A model generated the notes under the pieces. The model was given only the letters and a program-made list of their open reading frames with translations. It was not told where the DNA came from and made no database searches. A stretch of 7,013 bases of DNA from Xanthobacteraceae bacterium (lineage in GTDB: Bacteria; Pseudomonadota; Alphaproteobacteria; Rhizobiales; Xanthobacteraceae). Positions 1-5,290 of this stretch are shown here, piece by piece. Position numbers and translations under genes: made by a program. The stretch spans positions 1 to 7,013 of the forward strand of contig JAIESC010000112.1 in assembly GCA_019746355.1 (NCBI GenBank), in the 5' to 3' direction. Position 1 is the stretch's first letter. Every line of letters begins with the position of its first letter.

Positions 1-68
1 TCGACGGCGACGCGGTCGATCCGCAGAAGTTCCTGCGCGCCGGCCTGCGGCTCGGCAACGCGCTCTGA
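1..68 (+). CDS. C-terminal end of a probable M23-family murein peptidase (partial)
   Basis: Only the last 21 codons and the TGA stop (66-68) lie in the window; the 5' part is off the left edge. The frame starting at position 3 reads DGDAVDPQKFLRAGLRLGNAL. The motif VDPxxFLRAG is the usual end of LytM/M23 peptidases, where it follows the HLHYE metal-site motif. Those enzymes are periplasmic and cleave peptidoglycan cross-links or activate amidases. No catalytic residue is visible here, so the family call rests on this tail alone. A hairpin with a T-run begins 9 nt after the stop, supporting this as a true gene end. A periplasmic murein hydrolase would suit the amidase and PBP1A genes elsewhere in the window, but it need not be co-regulated with them. 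Confidence 0.55.
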   Translation, partial: DGDAVDPQKFLRAGLRLGNAL

Positions 69-76
69 CAGCGCGC

Positions 77-110
77 CGCGACCCTGGCTTCTTTAATTGG
101 GTCGCGTTTT
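77..110 (+). terminator. Intrinsic terminator of the left-edge gene
   Basis: CGCGACCC (77-84) pairs perfectly with GGGTCGCG (99-106) around a 14-nt AT-rich loop and is followed directly by TTTT (107-110). It starts 9 nt after the stop codon of the left-edge gene. The stem is strong but the T-run is short. Confidence 0.65.
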
Positions 111-131
111 CCGCGGCGAACCGCTGCACAC

Positions 132-148
132 CCCGGATCAAGTCCGGG
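132..148. repeat. Short palindromic element CCCGGA-TCAAG-TCCGGG
   Basis: A 6-bp perfect inverted repeat with a 5-nt spacer lies in the non-coding stretch between two terminators. Palindromes of this form recur between genes in alphaproteobacterial genomes as far as I remember. Only one copy is visible here, so calling it a dispersed repeat is an inference. Confidence 0.35.
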
Positions 149-180
149 CAGGCTTTCGCCGGAAAAGCTCCAGCAATTCG

Positions 181-224
181 AATAAAAAAATTCGGGCGGC
201 AAACCTGCCGCCCGAGTCTTTTGT
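181..224 (-). terminator. Strong, probably bidirectional intrinsic terminator
   Basis: TCGGGCGGCA (192-201) pairs perfectly with TGCCGCCCGA (206-215) around a 4-nt loop. On the minus strand the stem is followed by a run of seven T (revcomp of 184-190), giving a textbook terminator 41 nt after the stop of the 41-codon ORF at 256-381. On the plus strand the stem is followed by TCTTTT (217-222), so it could also back up termination of the left-edge gene. A small hairpin TCCCC-ATTC-GGGGA (224-237) lies between the minus-strand stop and this stem. Confidence 0.8.
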
Positions 225-255
225 CCCCATTCGGGGATCACGCTTCTCTGCTCAG

Positions 256-381
256 TCAGACACTCAGCGCCGCCTCGTCCCGAGGCAGCGCATCACCACC
301 CTGATTTGCCTGAATCACAAACGCAGCCACGCTCAGGCCAACCGCCAAGGCTGAAGCGATCGAAAAAAGAGCGATCCACAT
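256..381 (-). CDS. Small single-span membrane protein, probably general-stress induced
   Basis: A 41-codon ORF starts at ATG 381-379 and ends at TGA 258-256. It is preceded by a long Shine-Dalgarno match, GGAGGAAGG (394-386), 4 nt before the ATG. An in-frame ATG five codons upstream (396-394) would put that site inside the gene and has no site of its own, so the 381 start is preferred. Residues 2-24 are hydrophobic (WIALFS..., then a run of Ala, Val, Leu and Phe) and should form one membrane helix. The remaining 17 residues are polar and slightly acidic, ending PRDEAALSV. I do not recognise a family. An EcfG-type promoter lies about 84 nt upstream and a strong terminator 41 nt downstream, defining a stand-alone transcript of about 280 nt. 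Coding status is well supported by the binding site, membrane helix and flanking signals; function is unknown, with a role in stress response inferred only from the promoter. Confidence 0.75.
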   Translation of the reverse strand: MWIALFSIASALAVGLSVAAFVIQANQGGDALPRDEAALSV

Positions 382-464
382 AACGCCTTCCTCCATCGTG
401 TACCCGCGGTTCCATCGAGTTCCGGGCAAGTTCCATCAGCCCATTCTCGATGCAGGCGCCGGAC

Positions 465-489
465 AACGCGCTCGATGAACAGTCGTTCC
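465..489 (-). promoter_or_regulatory. EcfG (general stress sigma factor) type promoter
   Basis: The minus strand reads GGAAC (489-485), 16 nt, then CGTT (468-465). This matches the GGAAC-N16/17-CGTT consensus of EcfG/RpoE2 sigma factors, which run the alphaproteobacterial general stress response under PhyR and NepR. Transcription would start near 458 and leave a leader of about 77 nt before the ATG at 381. The match and spacing are seen directly; use by EcfG is inferred. Confidence 0.72.
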
Positions 490-508
490 AAATGGAACCG
501 CCGGTTCC
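485..508. repeat. Overlapping inverted repeats at the EcfG -35 element
   Basis: On the plus strand GTTCC (485-489), GGAAC (494-498) and GGTTCC (503-508) alternate. They form two overlapping palindromes, GTTCC-AAAT-GGAAC and GGAACC-GCC-GGTTCC. The first half-site is the -35 element of the stress promoter. This could be an operator competing with sigma binding or a chance result of a repeated motif. Confidence 0.4.
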
Positions 509-552
509 CAAACTTTTTTTATGAGCGAGAATGTTGCGTTCTAAACGCTGAA

Positions 553-569
553 TGGCGCGTATCGCGCCA
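553..569 (-). terminator. Possible weak terminator of prfB
   Basis: TGGCGCG (553-559) and CGCGCCA (563-569) form a 7-bp perfect stem with a 3-nt loop, 35 nt after the prfB stop. The downstream minus-strand sequence (TTCAGCGTTT) has only scattered T residues, so termination may be weak or Rho-dependent. No better prfB terminator is visible. Confidence 0.4.
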
Positions 570-604
570 AGCCACAGAATGAATCAAATGCCGACGGTAG
601 TTTC

Positions 605-1736
605 CTACTCCACGTCCTCGACCTCGTCGGGCCCGCCGCCGAACGCCTTCTGCGCCAGCACCGCGGCCATGAACGGATCGAGGTCACCGTCGAGCACATC
701 GCCCGGCGTCGGCGAGGTCACGCCGGTCCGCAGGTCCTTCACCATCTGATACGGCTGCAGCACGTAGGAGCGGATCTGGTGGCCCCAGCCGATGTCGGTC
801 TTCGCCGCCTGGTCGGCGGCGGCCTTTTCCTCGCGCTTCTTCAGCTCGATCTCGTAGAGCTTGGCGCGCAGCATGTCCCAGGCCTGCGCACGGTTCTTGT
901 GCTGCGAGCGCTCCTGCTGGCACACCACCGCGATACCGGTCGGGATGTGGGTGAGCCGCACGGCGGATTCCGTCTTGTTGACGTGCTGGCCGCCGGCGCC
1001 GCCCGAGCGCATGGTGTCGGTGCGCACGTCCTTCTCATCGATCTCGATTTTGATGCGATCGTCGATAACCGGGAACACCGCGACGCTGGCAAACGACGTG
1101 TGCCTGCGCGCGTTGGAATCGAACGGCGAGATGCGAACCAGCCGATGCACGCCGCCCTCGGTCTTGAGCCAGCCGTAGGCGTTGTGACCCTTGACCTGGA
1201 TCGTCGCCGACTTGATGCCGGCACCGTCGCCTGCGGACTCGTCGAGCACGGAGACCTTATAGCCGTGCTGCTCGGCCCAGCGGGTGTACATGCGCAGCAG
1301 CATCCCGGCCCAGTCCTGGCTCTCGGTGCCGCCCGCGCCGGCATGGACTTCGAGATAGCTGTCGTTGCCGTCGGCTTCGCCGGAGAGCAGCGCCTCGAGC
1401 TCGCGCCGTGCGGCCTCCGCCTTGAGCTTCTTCAGCGCCTCCTCCGCCTCGGTGACGACGGCCTGATCCTTCTCGGCCTCGCCAAGCTCGATCATGCCGA
1501 CCTGGTCCTCCAGGTCGCGCTCGATCCGGCCGATGGCGTTGAGCTGATCCTCGAGCGCGGTGCGCTCCTGCATCACGCGCTGCGCGCGCGCCGTGTCGTT
1601 CCAGAGCGTGGGATCTTCGGCGAGCGCGTTGAGCTCGGCGAGCCTTGCCTTCGACTTGTCGAAGTCAAAGATGCCTCCTCAGCAGTCCAACCGACCGCTT
1701 GATGTCTTCGACCACCGCTTCAATTTCGCTTCGCAT
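605..1736 (-). CDS. prfB: Peptide chain release factor 2, with programmed +1 frameshift
   Basis: RF2 ends translation at UGA and UAA codons. The gene is read in two frames: codons 1-23 (ATG 1736-1734 to CTT 1670-1668) end at an in-frame TGA (1667-1665), and after skipping one base the second frame runs from GAC (1666-1664) to TAG (607-605). The joined product is 376 residues, slightly longer than the 365 of E. coli RF2. It has a coiled-coil-like acidic N-terminal region, the SPF stop-codon recognition motif at 203-205 (within [12 protein letters not shown]), and the peptidyl-tRNA hydrolysis motif GGQ at 248-250 (within [15 protein letters not shown]). Both motifs sit within two residues of their E. 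coli positions, supporting the chosen start and the join. The tail is acidic (EVEDVE). The binding site upstream of the ATG is weak (GGGGACGG). A reading that ignores the shift gives a false start at residue 54. The gene is intact. Confidence 0.97.
1665..1679 (-). promoter_or_regulatory. prfB: RF2 autoregulatory +1 frameshift site
   Basis: The minus strand reads AGGAGG (1679-1674), CAT, CTT, TGA, C. This has the same architecture as the E. coli site: an internal Shine-Dalgarno-like hexamer 3 nt before CTT, then UGA followed by C, a poor termination context. When RF2 is scarce the ribosome pauses at UGA and slips forward from CUU to UUU, making full-length RF2. When RF2 is plentiful it terminates after 23 codons. 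The elements are seen directly; the mechanism is established for the family. Confidence 0.96.
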
Positions 1737-1798
1737 GACCGATTCCGTCCCCGCACACGCGGTGCGATGTATCGTCTCGGACGGCGGGGTGCAATGCG

Positions 1799-1824
1799 GG
1801 GATCGATAGAATTTTACCGATCCC
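1799..1824. promoter_or_regulatory. Inverted repeat with AT-rich core between divergent genes
   Basis: GGGATCG (1799-1805) and CGATCCC (1818-1824) are perfect inverted arms around a 12-nt AT-rich core. The core contains TAGAAT on the plus strand (1807-1812) and TAAAAT on the minus strand (1816-1811), each a five-of-six match to a -10 box. I see no good -35 element for either. It lies 63 nt from the prfB start and 97 nt from the GTG at 1921, so it could be an operator or promoter core for one or both genes. Confidence 0.4.
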
Positions 1825-1876
1825 GGAAAGCAGGCGCTGACCGCTCCCAAGCGTCCGCCGCGTGCCGACACCCGAT

Positions 1877-1897
1877 TTCAACCATGCCGCGGTTGAA
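1877..1897. repeat. Perfect inverted repeat ahead of the secreted-protein gene
   Basis: TTCAACC (1877-1883) and GGTTGAA (1891-1897) flank a 7-nt spacer, ending 11 nt before the ribosome binding site of the gene at 1921. It could be a regulator-binding palindrome or a hairpin in the messenger leader. Confidence 0.4.
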
Positions 1898-1920
1898 TGC
1901 GCGGAACGAGGGAGGAATCC

Positions 1921-2568
1921 GTGTCGCGAATTGCCGTAGCCACCGCTCTTGCCTGCACGGTCGTTTTTGCGAGCGGTGACGCCGACGCACGGGCGCGCTT
2001 GCGGATGTCCTCGCCCTCGCCCAAGCCGGCGGCTGCCTCGCCCAAGCCCGCGGCAGCGGCGCCGATGGCAAAGCCGCTGGCGGGCCAGACGGCCAGGCCC
2101 GGCTCTCCTGCCGCCGAGCCGAAGCCGTTTGCCGCGGCGAAGCCCGCCAATCCGCAGCCGGTCGGCGGCGGTACCTTCGTGGTGCTCGGCGGCGGCGCGC
2201 GTCCGGGATCGGCGAACGCGCAAGGTGCGCCTCCGCAACGCGCCATGGGCGACGATGCCTCGGGGCCGCTCCGGTTCGATCCGACGCTGGCGGTCATGGA
2301 CGACAAGGGCGCAGCGTCGGACACGGCCGCAGCAGCCAAGCCCGCGACGGAATGCCTGACGACGCCGCAGACGGTGGTCGCGAAGGAGCCGCTGGTCGCC
2401 AAAGAACCGGCGAAGGATCAGATCGCGGCGAGCGAGGCGCGGAAGATCGAGGCCGCGCCGCCGAGCACCAATCCGGCGCTGGTGCCGGTCAGGCCGAAGC
2501 GGCAGGCGCCGGTGGTGGCGACGGTCTGCTACGTGCAGCGCGACGGCAGTTGCGTGCCGTCGTACTGA
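1921..2568 (+). CDS. Unrecognised secreted Ala/Pro-rich protein
   Basis: The start chosen is GTG 1921, because AGGGAGGAA (1909-1917) lies just before it; an in-frame ATG 24 nt upstream (1897) has no such site and falls in an inverted repeat. The 215-residue product begins with a likely signal peptide: Arg at position 3, hydrophobic residues 4-17, and a possible cleavage after ADA (residue 23). Residues 30-110 are low-complexity Ala/Pro/Gly/Lys with two tandem copies of SPKPAAA (33-46), suggesting a disordered periplasmic linker. A glycine-rich patch, GGGTFVVLGGGARPG, lies at 82-96. The C-terminal half has VAKEP twice, a Lys/Arg-rich stretch (191-194), and a tail CYVQRDGSCVPSY with two cysteines (203, 211) that may pair. 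No domain is recognised. The gene interrupts the minus-strand series and converges on mrcA with 27 nt between stops. Codon use matches its neighbours. A periplasmic location is inferred; function is unknown. Confidence 0.75.
   Translation: MSRIAVATALACTVVFASGDADARARLRMSSPSPKPAAASPKPAAAAPMAKPLAGQTARPGSPAAEPKPFAAAKPANPQPVGGGTFVVLGGGARPGSANAQGAPPQRAMGDDASGPLRFDPTLAVMDDKGAASDTAAAAKPATECLTTPQTVVAKEPLVAKEPAKDQIAASEARKIEAAPPSTNPALVPVRPKRQAPVVATVCYVQRDGSCVPSY
2017..2058 (+). repeat. Tandem 21-bp repeat coding SPKPAAA twice
   Basis: Two adjacent 21-bp units (2017-2037 and 2038-2058) encode identical SPKPAAA peptides and differ at a few synonymous positions. This indicates an older in-frame duplication within the disordered region of the secreted protein. 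Confidence 0.7.
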
Positions 2569-2583
2569 CGCGCAAAGCGAGAA

Positions 2584-2609
2584 CCGGTCGATCTCTCAGT
2601 AGAGACCGG
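2584..2609. terminator. Possible hairpin between the convergent stop codons
   Basis: CCGGT (2584-2588) pairs with ACCGG (2605-2609), and CTCT (2593-2596) pairs with AGAG (2601-2604) inside it. The structure spans the mrcA stop codon and has no T-run on either side, so any terminator role is weakly supported. Confidence 0.2.
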
Positions 2610-5103
2610 AGCCGCGCCGCACGGCGCGGTCGGCGTCGGGCGATGCACCGATATAGCCGGGGTTGTAGCCCGGATTGCTGTAACCCGGCGGGTCCTGCTG
2701 ATCGGATGAGTAGCCGATCACCGAATAGCTGTCGGGCGGCGCAGTGCCCGGCTTGAACGCTTCGAGGATCACGCCGCCGGTGGCGCCCGGTCCGACGCGC
2801 ATGCCGGTCTTGGCATCGATGCGGATCAGCTTGATGCCGGCGGGCACGCGGAACGGCACCGCCGGCTTGTCGGCGAGCGCGACCTTCAGGAACTCGGTGA
2901 CGATCGGCGCGGCGAGCTGGCCGCCGGTCGCGCCGCGGCCCATGTTGCGCGGCTTGTCGTAGCCGAGATAGACGCCGACCGCGATGTCGGGCGAGAAACC
3001 GACGAACCAGGTGTCCTTCTCGTCGTTGGTGGTGCCGGTCTTGCCGGCGATCGGCTTGCCGACCTGCTTCACCACGGTGGCGGTGCCGCGCTGCACGACG
3101 CCCTCCATCATCGAGGTGATCTGGTAGGCGGTCATCGGGTCGATGACCTGCTCGCGGCGGTCGACCAGGCTCGGCTCGGGCTGGTTCTGCCATTTGTCGC
3201 CGCCGGCGCAGCCGCGGCATTCACGCTGGTCGTGCCGGTAGACGGTGCGGCCGTAGCGGTCCTGGATGCGGTCGATGAAGGTCGGGATGATGCGCTTGCC
3301 GCCGTTGTCGAACATCGAATAGGCGCTGACCATGCGCAGCACCGTCGTCTCGCCGGCGCCGAGCGCGTAGGAGAGATAGGTCGGCAGGTTGTCGTAGACG
3401 CCGAATCGCTTGGCGTATTCGGAGATCAGCGGCATGCCGACGTCCTGCGCGAGCCGGACCGTCATGACGTTGCGCGAGTGCTCGATGCCGAACCGCAAGG
3501 TCTGCGGGCCGTAATACTTGCCGGTCGAATAGTTCTCCGGACGCCACGGCGGCTGGCCCGGTCCCTGATCGATCTCGATCGGCGAATCCATCACCACGGT
3601 CGAGGGCGTGTAGCCGTTGTCGAGCGCCGCCGCATAGACGAACGGCTTGAACGAGGAGCCCGGCTGACGCATCGCCTGCGTCGCACGGTTGAACTGGCTC
3701 TGGTCGAACGAGAAGCCGCCGACCATCGCCAGCACGCGGCCGGTCGTGGGATCCATCGCGACCAGCGCGCCGGAGATTTCCGGCGGCTGGCGGAGCCGCC
3801 AGGTGTTGGCGTCCTTGTCGATCGGCTCGACATAGACCACGTCGCCGACTTCGAGCACCTGGCTGACCTTCGTCGGCACGCGCCCGCGCAGCGGGCCTTC
3901 GGTCCACTTGGCCCACTTCACGGCATCGAGCGGCACGATGCCGGTCTGCCGTTCCTTGGAGAGCGAGCCGCCCGGTTCGCGCGCGGGATAAAGCCCGACG
4001 CGCGCCGACTGGTCGGTGGATTCAAGCACCACCGCAAGCCGCCACGGCGCGATGTCGCTCATCTGCTTGACCTCGGCGAGCTTCGGACCCCAGTCGCCGG
4101 CAAGCGCGAGCTTCTGCACCGGACCGCGCCAGCCCTGGTTCTGGTCGAACTTGATCAGACCGTCGACCAACGCCTTGCGCGCGACCACCTGAAGCTTCGG
4201 ATCAAGTGTGGTGCGGACCGACAGGCCGCCTTCGTAGAGCGTCTTCTCGCCATACTTCTCGTAGATCCAGCGGCGGACCTCTTCGGCGAAATATTCGGCC
4301 GCGAAGATGTGCGCGCCGGTCGGCCGCGGCGTGACCGTCAGCGCCTCTTTCTTGAACTTCTCGGCGTCGGCCCGCTTGATGATGCCGGTGACCTCCATCT
4401 GGTCGATCACGTAGTTGCGCCGCTCGATCGCGCGCTCGCGCTGGCGGAACGGATTGAGCTGGCTCGGCGCCTTCGGCAGCGCCGCGAGATAGGCCGCCTC
4501 CGGCACGGTCAGCTCGTGCACCGACTTGTCGAAATAGATCAGCGAGGCTGCGGCAATCCCGTAGGCGCCAAGGCCGAGATAGATCTCATTGAGATAGAGC
4601 TCGAGTATCTTCTCCTTGGAATAGGTGCGTTCGATCTTCAGCGCCAGCAGCGCCTCCTTGATCTTGCGCTGGAGCGAGACCTCGTTGGTGAGCAGGAAGT
4701 TCTTGGCGACCTGCTGGGTGATGGTCGACGCGCCCTGCGGACGGCGGCCCGAGCCGTAGGTCTGCACGTAGAGAACGCCGGCCCGCATGATGCCCTGGAA
4801 GTCGAGGCCGTTGTGCTCGTAGAAATTCTTGTCCTCGGCGGCGAGGAAGGCGTTGATCACCATCTTCGGCACGGCCTGGATCGGGATGTAGAGCCGCCGC
4901 TGGGTGGCATATTCGGCGACCAGCGAGCCGTCGGACGCGTGCACGCGCGTCATCACCGGCGGCTCGTAATCCTGGAGCTGCGAATAGTCGGGCAAATCCT
5001 TGGAGAAATGCCAGAGCAGGCCGGCGGCGGCGCCGACGCCCACCAGGAACACGATCGTGCCCACCGCAAACACGAAGCCGCAGAAGCGCAGCAGCAGTCT
5101 CAT
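2596..5103 (-). CDS. mrcA: Class A penicillin-binding protein 1A (bifunctional peptidoglycan synthase)
   Basis: This inner-membrane enzyme polymerises lipid II into glycan strands and cross-links their peptides. The 835-residue product has a membrane anchor at about residues 5-31, then the GT51 glycosyltransferase domain (about 55-235) with the catalytic motif EDKNFYEHNG (Glu90), RRPQGASTITQQ (120-131) and KIKEALLALKIE (147-158). An OB-like insert follows at about 320-440, then the transpeptidase domain with SSFK (catalytic Ser483, Lys486), SRN (543-545) and KTG (688-690). A CRGC cysteine pair (629-632) lies before the KTG region. The last 45 residues are a Gly/Tyr/Pro-rich tail (PGYSNPGYNPGYIG) outside the domain. 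All catalytic residues are present and the length is normal. The start at 5103 is chosen because MRLLLRF begins the membrane anchor; the 45 upstream in-frame codons from 5238 look non-coding. It lies 187 nt downstream of the amidase gene. The symbol ponA is also used. Confidence 0.96.
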   Translation of the reverse strand: MRLLLRFCGFVFAVGTIVFLVGVGAAAGLLWHFSKDLPDYSQLQDYEPPVMTRVHASDGSLVAEYATQRRLYIPIQAVPKMVINAFLAAEDKNFYEHNGLDFQGIMRAGVLYVQTYGSGRRPQGASTITQQVAKNFLLTNEVSLQRKIKEALLALKIERTYSKEKILELYLNEIYLGLGAYGIAAASLIYFDKSVHELTVPEAAYLAALPKAPSQLNPFRQRERAIERRNYVIDQMEVTGIIKRADAEKFKKEALTVTPRPTGAHIFAAEYFAEEVRRWIYEKYGEKTLYEGGLSVRTTLDPKLQVVARKALVDGLIKFDQNQGWRGPVQKLALAGDWGPKLAEVKQMSDIAPWRLAVVLESTDQSARVGLYPAREPGGSLSKERQTGIVPLDAVKWAKWTEGPLRGRVPTKVSQVLEVGDVVYVEPIDKDANTWRLRQPPEISGALVAMDPTTGRVLAMVGGFSFDQSQFNRATQAMRQPGSSFKPFVYAAALDNGYTPSTVVMDSPIEIDQGPGQPPWRPENYSTGKYYGPQTLRFGIEHSRNVMTVRLAQDVGMPLISEYAKRFGVYDNLPTYLSYALGAGETTVLRMVSAYSMFDNGGKRIIPTFIDRIQDRYGRTVYRHDQRECRGCAGGDKWQNQPEPSLVDRREQVIDPMTAYQITSMMEGVVQRGTATVVKQVGKPIAGKTGTTNDEKDTWFVGFSPDIAVGVYLGYDKPRNMGRGATGGQLAAPIVTEFLKVALADKPAVPFRVPAGIKLIRIDAKTGMRVGPGATGGVILEAFKPGTAPPDSYSVIGYSSDQQDPPGYSNPGYNPGYIGASPDADRAVRRGSGLY

Positions 5104-5162
5104 TGCGGAATTCCCATCTGTCCCGTCCAGCCGCGAGCGGATCGCCACTGTAGCGCAACCGC

Positions 5163-5192
5163 ATTGTACGATTTTGTCCGGTCCCGGCGCAA
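5163..5192 (-). promoter_or_regulatory. Candidate sigma-70-type promoter for mrcA
   Basis: In the 187-nt gap upstream of mrcA the minus strand has TACAAT (5168-5163), a five-of-six -10 match, with TTGCGC (5192-5187) 18 nt upstream as a poor -35. Transcription would begin about 53 nt before the ATG. No clear terminator follows the amidase gene, so mrcA may also be reached by read-through from it. Confidence 0.35.
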
Positions 5193-5290
5193 AGCGTCCC
5201 TGCGGCGGCCGTTGGACGGCAAGCCCCGTACAACCCACTTCAGCACCCGGAAAAGTCGCCGGTTTTTATGTTGAAACTGAGGCTTAGGCA

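Noticed and set aside
293..511. 72-codon minus-strand frame overlapping the small membrane protein gene
   Set aside because: It crosses the EcfG-type promoter and reads through the ribosome binding site of the 41-codon gene. Its composition is unremarkable and it has no binding site of its own.
779..1702. 307-codon plus-strand open frame opposite prfB
   Set aside because: Antisense shadow; the minus-strand reading carries SPF and GGQ motifs of RF2.
1948..1956. LAC at residues 10-12 of the secreted protein as a lipobox
   Set aside because: The -3 position is Ala and the hydrophobic segment before the Cys would be too short. An ordinary signal peptidase I site near ADA fits better.
2489..3220. 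243-codon minus-strand frame overlapping mrcA
   Set aside because: Alternative frame of mrcA, rich in Arg, with no domain.
3232..5274. 680-codon open frame on the plus strand opposite mrcA
   Set aside because: It is antisense to a clearly functional PBP1A and is explained by high GC at third positions. The protein is His/Arg/Leu-rich without recognisable domains.
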